IMG/VR virus record: IMGVR_UViG_3300042090_001838 | Coordinates: 1-34,740 of that record | From: a virus | Reading direction: 5' to 3' (one strand) | Length of the DNA: 34,740 bases | Shown here: in pieces, positions 7,956-15,114 of the stretch | Position numbering within the stretch: the stretch's first letter is position 1 | Layout of the letters: every line of letters begins with the position of its first letter | Program-made: the position numbers and the translations under genes | Notes under the pieces: generated by a model | What the model saw: the letters and a program-made list of their open reading frames with translations, nothing else | Database searches by the model: none | What the model was told of the DNA's origin: nothing

Positions 7956-10900
7956 TGCCCCGTTACCTCAAAGTCGACGTCTACGTACTTCCAGTCCGGA
8001 GCCGTTTCCTCGACGGTCAGCACTTTTCCCCAGATCCACTGCGCGGGATCGCCCGCCGGCGGCGTTGGGCTAACGGGCAGTGCTCCCCATTGCCATTCCG
8101 GTTTGGTCGGATCGACCGGCAGGTCCGAGTAGGTGAACTCTGGTGCCGTGGGCGGCATCGGCAGGTCCTTCCACTCCGGTACCGCGTCGCTCGTTTCTAG
8201 CGGGTATTCGTCCCAGTCCCACTGCGCATCTGCCCTGTTTAATTCCCGGCTCCAGCTCCGGAGCCGGAAGACTCGCGCCGCGGCCGCGCTGGTGAGCGCG
8301 ACGCGCAATAGCCGGCCGCGAATGCCGGAGGGCAGCGGTAGCACGATCGTCATGCGGCCGTTCGGCGTGGTGACCGTGGTCTCCCAGATTCCCTGTATCT
8401 GGCCCGATTGCTCGGTGTAGATCTCCACATTGAGCGATCCATCGGCCGCGACGTCGATTTCGAGTTTCTTGTGGGTCTTCACCTTCCCACTCTGGAAATC
8501 GAACTCGAGCGTGTTGAACGAATCCTGAGTGCCCGAGGCAGGTACCGCGGCCAGGTAACGGCCGATCCGGCAGCTGCGAACCTGTGCCCGGTACAGCCGG
8601 AAACCGGCCGCGCTCGCGACCACCGTACGGATCGAGCGGCCTTCCACTGAGAATGGGGCCCCAATACCGGACCCCAGTGGAACCGTCGCCCAGTGCCGCG
8701 ACGTCGCGCCGTTCGTCAGCGCGGCCTGCGCCCGTTGAATCATCGTCTCGCCGGGCAGATCGGTGTAGACCGTGACCGCGGCCGCGCCGTCCGAGTCTAT
8801 CTCGAAGCGCACCTGGTCGAAGTACTTGTCGGCCGGGCTGCCCAGGTCCTGCGCCATTGAGTCCCATACCGCGCCGGCCGTGGCCTCGTAGCTCTCGGCG
8901 TATACCCCGATTGCTCGTGCGTGAATCCGCGCGCCGAACAGTTTGAAGGCGGCCGTGCTCGTGATCGTCACGCGCACCAGGCGCCCGTAGAGGTAGTTGT
9001 CTGGCACGCTGCCCTGTGGCAACGGGATTTGTACCTTGGTGCGCCCGCTCGTCGCCGGCGGCGTGTAGACCGCGCGAGACTCCATCGCGTTGCCAGGCAG
9101 GTCCGTGTACACCGTCACGGTGACCGAGGCGTAGGCCCAAATGTCCAGCTCGAGCTCGCGGACCTGCTTCACCGTTTGCGTACCAAGGTCTAGCTCGGTT
9201 GAATCCCACAGCGCGCCGCCCTGTGCTTCGTTGATGTCGACGTAGGTGCCAAACGCACGCACCTTCACCCGGGCGCCGTACAAACGGAACGCAGCCGCGC
9301 CGCTGACGATCAGGCGCAGCAGCCGTCCTTCGACGAACTGGTCGAGCGCGGCATTCAGGGTGAGCGGAATGAGCGCCTTCTGGCGCCCGGTGGTCGAGAT
9401 GATTTGCGAGCATTGGACGACCGGGCCGATTGAGGCCGGTGTCTCGACGTTTGCGACCCAGTTGACGTCGGAGTAGAAATTCAGGGTCAGGCCGCCGCTG
9501 GTCTCGATGTCGAGTTCGAGTTCGCGGCACTCCTTGACGGCTGGTGTTCCGAGGTCCTGCTCGCGCGAGTCCCATACCGCGCCACCGAACGCCTCGTAGC
9601 CCTCGATATAGACGCCCACGGGCAGCAGCTCTACCGCCGCGTCGTACAGCACGAACTGCGCCGAGCCCGCCAGTTGCAGCCGGCACATACGCCCCTCGAT
9701 CGGCACCGGCACCCACCAGGTGGGCGACGTTGCCGGCGTGTTCCCGACGTTCGCATTCTGCAGGCTCTGATAGGGGATTCCCGCGCTCCAGGCCTGCGTC
9801 CCCGCCGGATACGTTATTCCCGCGCTCCAGGCGATTGGTACGGCCAGCAACTGCGGCAAGGGTATGCGCCAGACGCGGCGGCCCGCGGTCCCGGTGTTGA
9901 TCGTCGCGGTGTAGCGCACAGCCTGAGCGTTGCCCGGCAGGTCGGTCAGAAAGCTGAGCGTCACGTTGCCGCCGAACGTTTCGATTTCCAGGCTGATTTC
10001 GCGGAAACGTTTGATCGGAATCGCCGCCAGCGCGATCGCGAATGTGCGCGGGATTTTGGTGATGGCGCTCTCGAAAGTGAGTTCCATCGAGTCCCACACG
10101 AATCCGGCGGTCGCCTCGTAGGCTTCGACGAAGGTGCCCACCACGCGCATCAGCATGCGCGCGCCGTAGAGACGAAATGGCCCCGTTACCGCCGTCAGCG
10201 CCAGTCGCCACAGGTAGCCCTGGATATAGGCTGGCGGCGTCCCGGTCGTCGTCAGCGGGTACCGCATCAGCGCGCGTCCGGTGTTCGCCGCCACCTGAGG
10301 CGTCTGCCGCACCGCCAGTGTATTGCCGGGCAGGTCCGAATAGATCGCCGCGTTCACGATGCCTCCGGAGGCATCGATATCAAGCTCGATTTCCTTGCAC
10401 TGTTTCACTTTGCCCACGCTGAGATCGGTGGGCATCGTCGAGGCCGCTTGCGCCAGGCGTGCCTCTTCGTAGTAGTAAACGTAGACGTTGTGGATGATCA
10501 GCAGATTCGAAGCGGCGGCGGCGATCGCGACCGAGATGGTCTTCGCGAGCACGCCGTCCTCGTCCGCGCCCGACGTCATGCGCAGCGGAAAGCCGGTCTG
10601 TTTGCGCGACGTACCCGTGATCGTGCCGAGCGCGGCCAACGCGGTGTTTCCGTTGTCGTAGCCCACGTAGACCGTCGCCGTGTCGCCGGCGAACTCGTAG
10701 TCGACCACCACTTCCAACCACTTTTTCTGGTTGTCGGGTAGCCCCGCATCCTCGTAGTGCGACTGGTAGATGCAGGCGATCGACAGGTTCGTGTAGTCTT
10801 GCGTGTACGCGTCGCTGAAGTCGTCGAGATTGTATCCGCCCGTGGTGAGGCCAACCATCTCCTGCCCGTCGAAGATGAAGCCGCACCATGGCGTGCCGTA

Positions 10901-12601
10901 TCCGCGGTGCTGAAACCAGCGCCCGCTCTCCTCGTGAAAGACCAGCAGCGGGTACGACACCGAGGTCGTGGTCTGTTCCGCGTAGCCGATGTAGAGCTTC
11001 CCCATGCCATAGCCGAGCGCGACGGCGTATGGAAAGTAGGAATTCGGGTTGTATGTGGTGCCGTTTTTGATGCTGCCTGCGCCCGATACGGCGATCGTGG
11101 GATTGAACGCCATCCCAGCCTGAAACAGCGGCCGGATGTTTCCGCAAATATCCTGGAGGGAGTTCACATCGAACCGGTACAGACCGCCCGGCCCGACGAA
11201 GTAGTCCACCGGACCGGCATTCACCACGGCAAAGGCGCCCGAGATGCCGATTCCCTGCGCCATCAATTGCAGATATCCGGTCGCCGGATCGCCCACGAGT
11301 TCCCAAATGGACTTTTCCTTGTAGATCACCAGCACGTTGGTATGCATGGTGCACCACAGAATTGCTTCTCCCTCTTCGCCCACGTCCACCCAGTTGCCGG
11401 TGGCGGGATCGGCCGAGCCTGGCCAGTACTGCGGTAGGTCCGGATCGGTGTAAAACAGCCGGTTCGGATGGGACGCCGTCGACCAGGCGAACAGCCGCGA
11501 GAAATACGGCCCGATCAGACCAGCGGCCGCGGGCGGGGGATCGTTCGTCGTCGGCATGATGACGCCGGCATTCGTTGCGCCCAGATCGGAGAAGGAAAAC
11601 GTCCAGCTCGTCGACACGTTATCCGGAACGGTGGCCACCTGGTAGGCCTTCTGGAGCGTTCCGCCCACGGCGTAGATATTTCTCATCGCCACGCGGGCGT
11701 CGGAGCTGACCGGAATGCTGTTCAGTGTGATCGACTGATTGGTCACCGTGATTGGCAGCGACGCCGGGCTGGGATTGCTCTCGAGCGTCTGGTCGGCGCT
11801 TTCGAAGGTGGTGTAGAACTGGTAGGTGCCGTTCGGCAGTGCGCTCACCGTGCCGTTGGCCAGGTTGGCGGCCGCGTTGCCATCGGATCCGGCCACCTGC
11901 ACCAGCGTGTTGGGTGTGATTGGCGTGATCGTCAGCGCGCTACCCGCCCCGCTGTAAGTAACCGTGGCGTACGGGTCCTTCCACGCGAGCGATGCGATCA
12001 CCAGCGGCAGTTGCCCCGCCGAATATCCGTTCTCCGCGAACTGGTAGACCGTGCCGTTGATCGTCAGCGAATGCACATAAGCTGGGTTGCCTTGCAGCGT
12101 GTAGTTGTAAGTCACCGAAGCGACTGTTCCCGGGCCCGCCGCGGTCACCGCCGTGGCTGAGTTCGCTGGCGCCGCTAGGTTCCAGGACTGGCTCGTCCCC
12201 GCGCCCAGCGCCGATTGATGTCGGCATTGGTGTCCGCGGTTCATGATCCACATCCAGCCGTTCATGCCGGCGAACCCGATGCGGTTGCCGTCGAAGCCGG
12301 TGGCGATCGGCGAAGCGAAGTTGAAGTTCCAGAAAACCGAGCTGGGAGTTGGGTACGCGGTCGATTGATTGGCGCCGATGTAGTAGTCGCCCTCGATGCC
12401 GCCGTGCACCGCGGCCGAGTGGCACAGTACGAGACTGCCCCACTTCTGGGTGTAGCCGAAACGCGACACCAGCTTGCCCAGCCGGTCTACGCGCCAGTTC
12501 TGCGCCACCAGCATGTCCTGCCTGGGGACCTTGTCGACTGGTGGCAGCAGATTCAACCCGCCGCCGAGGATTTGCAGCTCTTTGCGCTTGTACCCGCCCA
12601 C
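7952..12601 (-). CDS. Giant tail-hub/propeller protein (P22 gp10-like N-terminus) with tandem beta domains, 1549 aa
   Basis: The N-terminus (GGGLNLLPPVDKVPRQDMLV, then NWRVDRLGKLVSRFG) resembles tail-hub or 'packaged DNA stabilisation' proteins of short-tailed phages. So does the block around residues 400-560, with VIYKEKSIWELVGDP and VDYFVGPGGLYRFD (propeller-type blades). From about residue 720 to 1430 come about six tandem beta-sandwich repeats of 113-155 residues. Each contains WDSxELDLG, a KxxRELELDI strand, a YTDLPGN turn and FRLYGARV. The C-terminal 100 residues are Trp/Pro-rich. P22 gp10 is about 470 aa, so two thirds of this protein are additional. The GTG start is chosen because a variant of the late-promoter element precedes it. 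It probably closes the portal/adaptor channel and displays side domains for surface binding; the second role is inference. Confidence 0.8.
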   Translation of the reverse strand: MGGYKRKELQILGGGLNLLPPVDKVPRQDMLVAQNWRVDRLGKLVSRFGYTQKWGSLVLCHSAAVHGGIEGDYYIGANQSTAYPTPSSVFWNFNFASPIATGFDGNRIGFAGMNGWMWIMNRGHQCRHQSALGAGTSQSWNLAAPANSATAVTAAGPGTVASVTYNYTLQGNPAYVHSLTINGTVYQFAENGYSAGQLPLVIASLAWKDPYATVTYSGAGSALTITPITPNTLVQVAGSDGNAAANLANGTVSALPNGTYQFYTTFESADQTLESNPSPASLPITVTNQSITLNSIPVSSDARVAMRNIYAVGGTLQKAYQVATVPDNVSTSWTFSFSDLGATNAGVIMPTTNDPPPAAAGLIGPYFSRLFAWSTASHPNRLFYTDPDLPQYWPGSADPATGNWVDVGEEGEAILWCTMHTNVLVIYKEKSIWELVGDPATGYLQLMAQGIGISGAFAVVNAGPVDYFVGPGGLYRFDVNSLQDICGNIRPLFQAGMAFNPTIAVSGAGSIKNGTTYNPNSYFPYAVALGYGMGKLYIGYAEQTTTSVSYPLLVFHEESGRWFQHRGYGTPWCGFIFDGQEMVGLTTGGYNLDDFSDAYTQDYTNLSIACIYQSHYEDAGLPDNQKKWLEVVVDYEFAGDTATVYVGYDNGNTALAALGTITGTSRKQTGFPLRMTSGADEDGVLAKTISVAIAAAASNLLIIHNVYVYYYEEARLAQAASTMPTDLSVGKVKQCKEIELDIDASGGIVNAAIYSDLPGNTLAVRQTPQVAANTGRALMRYPLTTTGTPPAYIQGYLWRLALTAVTGPFRLYGARMLMRVVGTFVEAYEATAGFVWDSMELTFESAITKIPRTFAIALAAIPIKRFREISLEIETFGGNVTLSFLTDLPGNAQAVRYTATINTGTAGRRVWRIPLPQLLAVPIAWSAGITYPAGTQAWSAGIPYQSLQNANVGNTPATSPTWWVPVPIEGRMCRLQLAGSAQFVLYDAAVELLPVGVYIEGYEAFGGAVWDSREQDLGTPAVKECRELELDIETSGGLTLNFYSDVNWVANVETPASIGPVVQCSQIISTTGRQKALIPLTLNAALDQFVEGRLLRLIVSGAAAFRLYGARVKVRAFGTYVDINEAQGGALWDSTELDLGTQTVKQVRELELDIWAYASVTVTVYTDLPGNAMESRAVYTPPATSGRTKVQIPLPQGSVPDNYLYGRLVRVTITSTAAFKLFGARIHARAIGVYAESYEATAGAVWDSMAQDLGSPADKYFDQVRFEIDSDGAAAVTVYTDLPGETMIQRAQAALTNGATSRHWATVPLGSGIGAPFSVEGRSIRTVVASAAGFRLYRAQVRSCRIGRYLAAVPASGTQDSFNTLEFDFQSGKVKTHKKLEIDVAADGSLNVEIYTEQSGQIQGIWETTVTTPNGRMTIVLPLPSGIRGRLLRVALTSAAAARVFRLRSWSRELNRADAQWDWDEYPLETSDAVPEWKDLPMPPTAPEFTYSDLPVDPTKPEWQWGALPVSPTPPAGDPAQWIWGKVLTVEETAPDWKYVDVDFEVTGQ
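8350..10420 (-). repeat. Six tandem diverged protein-domain repeats within the hub gene
   Basis: YTDLPGN-type turns fall near positions 10335, 9940, 9475, 9102, 8762 and 8418, spaced 340-465 bases. Each is followed or preceded by the same WDS, ELDI and LYGAR landmarks. The copies are diverged at DNA level, so this is an old protein repeat rather than a recent DNA duplication. Confidence 0.7.
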
Positions 12602-12616
12602 GCCCGGTCTTTCGCC
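12602..12616 (-). promoter_or_regulatory. Variant late-promoter element before the tail-hub gene
   Basis: The sense strand reads GGCGAAAGACCGGGC and then GTG, against GGCGAATAACCGGGT-ATG at 17833. The register to the start codon is the same and 14 of 18 bases match, but the -10-like core is GAAAGA instead of GAATAA. No Shine-Dalgarno lies between it and the start. Confidence 0.35.
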
Positions 12617-12626
12617 AAAAACGGTC

Positions 12627-12656
12627 TTGACACGGCCGCGGATCGGGCCCTATAGT
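12627..12656 (+). promoter_or_regulatory. Consensus-like sigma-70 promoter on the strand opposite to the tail genes
   Basis: TTGACA (12627-12632), an 18-base spacer and TATAGT (12651-12656) lie in the 107-base gap between the hub gene and the neck gene. Transcription would start near 12663 and run rightward, antisense to the 12709 gene, meeting the hairpin at 12677-12723 at once. No plus-strand gene follows. An antisense or short RNA is possible; expression is unproven. Confidence 0.4.
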
Positions 12657-12676
12657 GTCACAGAGGGCACGAGACC

Positions 12677-12723
12677 GGGCCGGAGCAATTGACGTAGCCT
12701 TCCGGCGGCTACTGTCCCGGCCC
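12677..12723. terminator. Nested hairpin at the end of the neck gene; possible terminator
   Basis: The outer arms are GGGCCGG (12677-12683) and CCGGCCC (12717-12723). The inner arms are GTAGCC (12694-12699) and GGCTAC (12707-12712), the latter containing the stop of the 12709 gene. There is no T-tract on either strand, so it is not a classic intrinsic terminator. The inner half-sites belong to the GTAGCC/GGCTAC family seen at 32.1-34 kb. Confidence 0.4.
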
Positions 12724-13356
12724 CCACAAGTGTCCGATCACCTGTTCGTATAGGTCGCAGCGCCCGGCGAAGTGCGCCGCCATGTCCGGCATCGTGTAGT
12801 CGCTCTCTTTCCCTCGTGAACCCGCCAGCATCGCGTACGTGAGGTAGGCCTGCAGCACGGTCGGCATGGCCGCGACCTGCGGACTTCCCGCCGCGATCGT
12901 TCCGGGAAACTCCTGGCAGATCTGTTCCAAGATTCCGCTGCTCACCGGAATCGGATAGATGGTGATCGTGCCCACGCTGCCGGCGTCGAAGGAGCAGCGC
13001 GTCGGTTCGCCGGTCGTCGCCGGCCAGTTTGCGTCGAGCGCCCACAACGCGAGCACCGGCGTCGGCCGCAACGGCTGGTTACTGCCGCCCACTCCGGCCT
13101 GCGGAGCGACCCAGGCGAAAATCGTAAATACGTGCGTGGAGGGCAGCGCGTAGGCGCCGGTGCCGGCCGTCACCGCGATCGTGGTGTCCAGCCCGATGAA
13201 CACGCCGCACTTATAGGAAAGCTGTTTGGCCGCATCGTCGGCGAACTGATATAACTCGGCCGCCGTCACCCAGGCGTTCGCCGCCTGCGAGTCGACCAGG
13301 CTGAGGAATCCCAACCGGTAGACGGCATCGGAAAGCGAAACGCTCGAATCAACCAT
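12709..13356 (-). CDS. Neck/tail adaptor-like protein, about 215 aa
   Basis: This is a mostly helical N-terminal half (residues about 5-50: SLSDAVYRLGFLSLVDSQAANAW-like) followed by a beta-rich middle and a helical C-terminus ending in GPGQ. I place the start at the second of two close ATGs because GGGGG then sits about seven bases upstream. The alternative is at 13362. The gene overlaps the end of the 241-aa gene by eight bases. No family is named with confidence. The position between the 241-aa adaptor and the tail hub suggests a head-to-tail connector component. Confidence 0.7.
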   Translation of the reverse strand: MVDSSVSLSDAVYRLGFLSLVDSQAANAWVTAAELYQFADDAAKQLSYKCGVFIGLDTTIAVTAGTGAYALPSTHVFTIFAWVAPQAGVGGSNQPLRPTPVLALWALDANWPATTGEPTRCSFDAGSVGTITIYPIPVSSGILEQICQEFPGTIAAGSPQVAAMPTVLQAYLTYAMLAGSRGKESDYTMPDMAAHFAGRCDLYEQVIGHLWGPGQ

Positions 13357-14074
13357 TCGCATTCCCCCGCTGTGGCATCAGGTCTTTTCTCAGCCTGAGC
13401 AGTTGCGACCGGTCGAACTTCTCGAGCTCGAACGGAACCTTGTCGTACTGGCTGCCACGGTTGCGGCTGCGCACGTAGTTACCGTAGTGAGTTGCACCGT
13501 CCAGAAAACTATTAAATCCAGGCAAGGCTTTTGCAAACTCTTGTCCGCCTTCCCCCTGTCTCATCCTGTACTCGGCATAGCTGACCAGCTTGGGATGATA
13601 CTCCGCCGGGATCTCCGGGACGTCCCCGGCGTTCACCAGAGGTACCGGCGCGCGCGCATAGGTGACCTGTAGCGTACTCGCGAGCTGCGGCTGCTGGTAA
13701 ACCGCCACTAAATCGACACCGAGGGCCGCGTAGCGGCTTATCGGCCCCACGTTGCTCATCCATTGCGTGTCCAGAGCCGTCAGGTCCTCCAGCCGGCACG
13801 GGCGGATCCGGGTGCCGCTCGTCGTGGCGATCCGGAGCGCGCAGATCCAGTCCGGAAAAATGTTCAACATGCGGAAGAAGGTGTTCTGCTGAGTTGGAGA
13901 AGCCGCTGGCACCGTCCACGGCAGTGTCGTTTCGAGACCGAGTGTCAGCAGCACGAAGAAGGCCTCGGCCTCGTTGAGCGCACTGGCTATTTCAGCTTGA
14001 GGGTAAAACACGTACCCCGAGTTGCCTTCATTGAGGCGCTGCGAGACCAGCCCTTCCATCTGGGCCAGGTTCAC
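13349..14074 (-). CDS. Head-to-tail adaptor-like protein, 241 aa
   Basis: The N-terminus MNLAQMEGLVSQRLNEG is followed by a helical segment, EIASALNEAEAFF, a pattern typical of podovirus adaptor proteins of the phage neck (helical bundle binding the portal). A beta-rich middle (ALRIATTSGTRIRPCRLEDL) follows, and the C-terminal segment NYVRSRNRGSQYDKVPFE is basic. The GC-rich coding pattern is clear. It starts one base after the stop of the 327-aa gene and has a fair upstream purine run. The connector role rests on pattern and position and was not checked by search. Confidence 0.7.
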   Translation of the reverse strand: MNLAQMEGLVSQRLNEGNSGYVFYPQAEIASALNEAEAFFVLLTLGLETTLPWTVPAASPTQQNTFFRMLNIFPDWICALRIATTSGTRIRPCRLEDLTALDTQWMSNVGPISRYAALGVDLVAVYQQPQLASTLQVTYARAPVPLVNAGDVPEIPAEYHPKLVSYAEYRMRQGEGGQEFAKALPGFNSFLDGATHYGNYVRSRNRGSQYDKVPFELEKFDRSQLLRLRKDLMPQRGNANG

Positions 14075-14075
14075 G

Positions 14076-15059
14076 TTAGTTCGGCCCCCCTTGTCCCGGG
14101 CCCCAGTTGTTGTTCTGCCCGCGCGTCGCGCGCGCCATCCGGTGCCGCGTGAAGCGGTCCGCCATCTTCACCGCCTGTTTCTGCCGGCGGCGCCCGTGCT
14201 CGACCAGCAGTAGTCGCTGCAATTGCTCCTGCCACTTGGTCTCGGCGAGCTTTGCCAGCCCGAGGTATGCCGAGGCCTTTTCCGGAGTGGCTCCTGCCAT
14301 GTAGGCGTAGCCGTCGGCGCGGCAGCCGTACAATAACAGCGAATTTGTCACCCACGGCAACGGGCTCGCCGACGTGTTCGATCCGGTGAAGCCGTTGGCC
14401 AGGTGCTCGTACTTGACCGCAATTCCGCGTGCGTGCAGCGGCGGCGGGTAGAAGCGGATCTGATGCGCCACCGGCGAGGGCGGGCCGCCTTCGTTCGTGT
14501 CGTCCCATGGCGCCCAGCAGGTCGGATCCTGCACCAGCGTGCGCGGTCCGCAGGAGTTATCCATCTCGTCGGCCGAGAAGGGCTGCAATGGAAAGCCGGT
14601 AACCGGATCGAGGCAACTGATCACATTGCCCACGTCCGCCGGCAGCTCGTAGACGTCCTGCATGATCACGTACGATTCGTTCGGATAGCTTGTTCCCGTC
14701 GAGTCGGTTCCATTGCCTTCATAGGGGCGATCGAGCGTTACAGAAGTGGCGCTGTTCCAGGCGACGATCGTGTAGACCACCGTGTCGCCCGGCCGATAGA
14801 ACATCATCTCGAGCGTCGCCGCCGAGGTCCAGGCCGTTCCGACTCCGGTGACCGCGGTGCTGCCCACCGTGAGATTTACCGAGTCCGTGCCGGACTGATA
14901 AGCCGCGATCGTCTCAACCGTGGCGTGGTAGGTCGTCCCGATCCACTTCGAGGCGACCAGAACCTGCTCGTAGCGGTTGTTCAGCCACTCGTCCACCAGG
15001 TCGGGAGGAACCCCAGGCAGCGAGGCGGTCAGTAGAAGTCGCAGTTGGCCCCAGGTCAC
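14076..15059 (-). CDS. Adaptor/neck protein with beta insertion, 327 aa
   Basis: The start is a GTG placed six bases after the GAATAA core of promoter element A, with no Shine-Dalgarno. The N-terminal segment (TWGQLRLLLTASLPGVPPDLVDEWLNNRY, residues 2-30) is helical and adaptor-like. Residues 58-78 contain NLTVGSTAVTGVGTAWT, a beta motif frequent in phage head-tail proteins. The C-terminus is basic (HGRRRQKQAVKMADRFTRHR). It is first in the block running to the tail hub, so it would be first of a late transcript. It is probably the portal-proximal adaptor. Confidence 0.7.
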   Translation of the reverse strand: MTWGQLRLLLTASLPGVPPDLVDEWLNNRYEQVLVASKWIGTTYHATVETIAAYQSGTDSVNLTVGSTAVTGVGTAWTSAATLEMMFYRPGDTVVYTIVAWNSATSVTLDRPYEGNGTDSTGTSYPNESYVIMQDVYELPADVGNVISCLDPVTGFPLQPFSADEMDNSCGPRTLVQDPTCWAPWDDTNEGGPPSPVAHQIRFYPPPLHARGIAVKYEHLANGFTGSNTSASPLPWVTNSLLLYGCRADGYAYMAGATPEKASAYLGLAKLAETKWQEQLQRLLLVEHGRRRQKQAVKMADRFTRHRMARATRGQNNNWGPGQGGPN

Positions 15060-15074
15060 ACCGGGTTATTCGCC
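15060..15074 (-). promoter_or_regulatory. Late-promoter element A, upstream of the adaptor operon
   Basis: The sense strand is GGCGAATAACCCGGT, immediately followed by the GTG start at 15059. The GAATAA core is six bases from the start codon, as in copies B, C and D. It lies in a 55-base gap between the repetitive fibre gene and the adaptor gene. No AAA-type -35 is evident. This copy would give a leaderless mRNA. Confidence 0.55.
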
Positions 15075-15114
15075 ATACGCGCGACCGGCCCGACGGAGAT
15101 GCGCACATCGCCGC

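Noticed and set aside
8070-10211. Open frame of 713 codons on the minus strand within the tail-hub gene
   Set aside because: It is another frame of the hub gene; the composition (Arg/Gly/Ala-rich) and lack of a ribosome site mark it as a shadow.
12648-12657. CACTATAGGG on the minus strand, like the core of a T7 RNA polymerase promoter
   Set aside because: The upstream half of the T7 promoter does not match and no phage RNA polymerase gene is visible; the same bases make a better sigma-70 -10 on the other strand.
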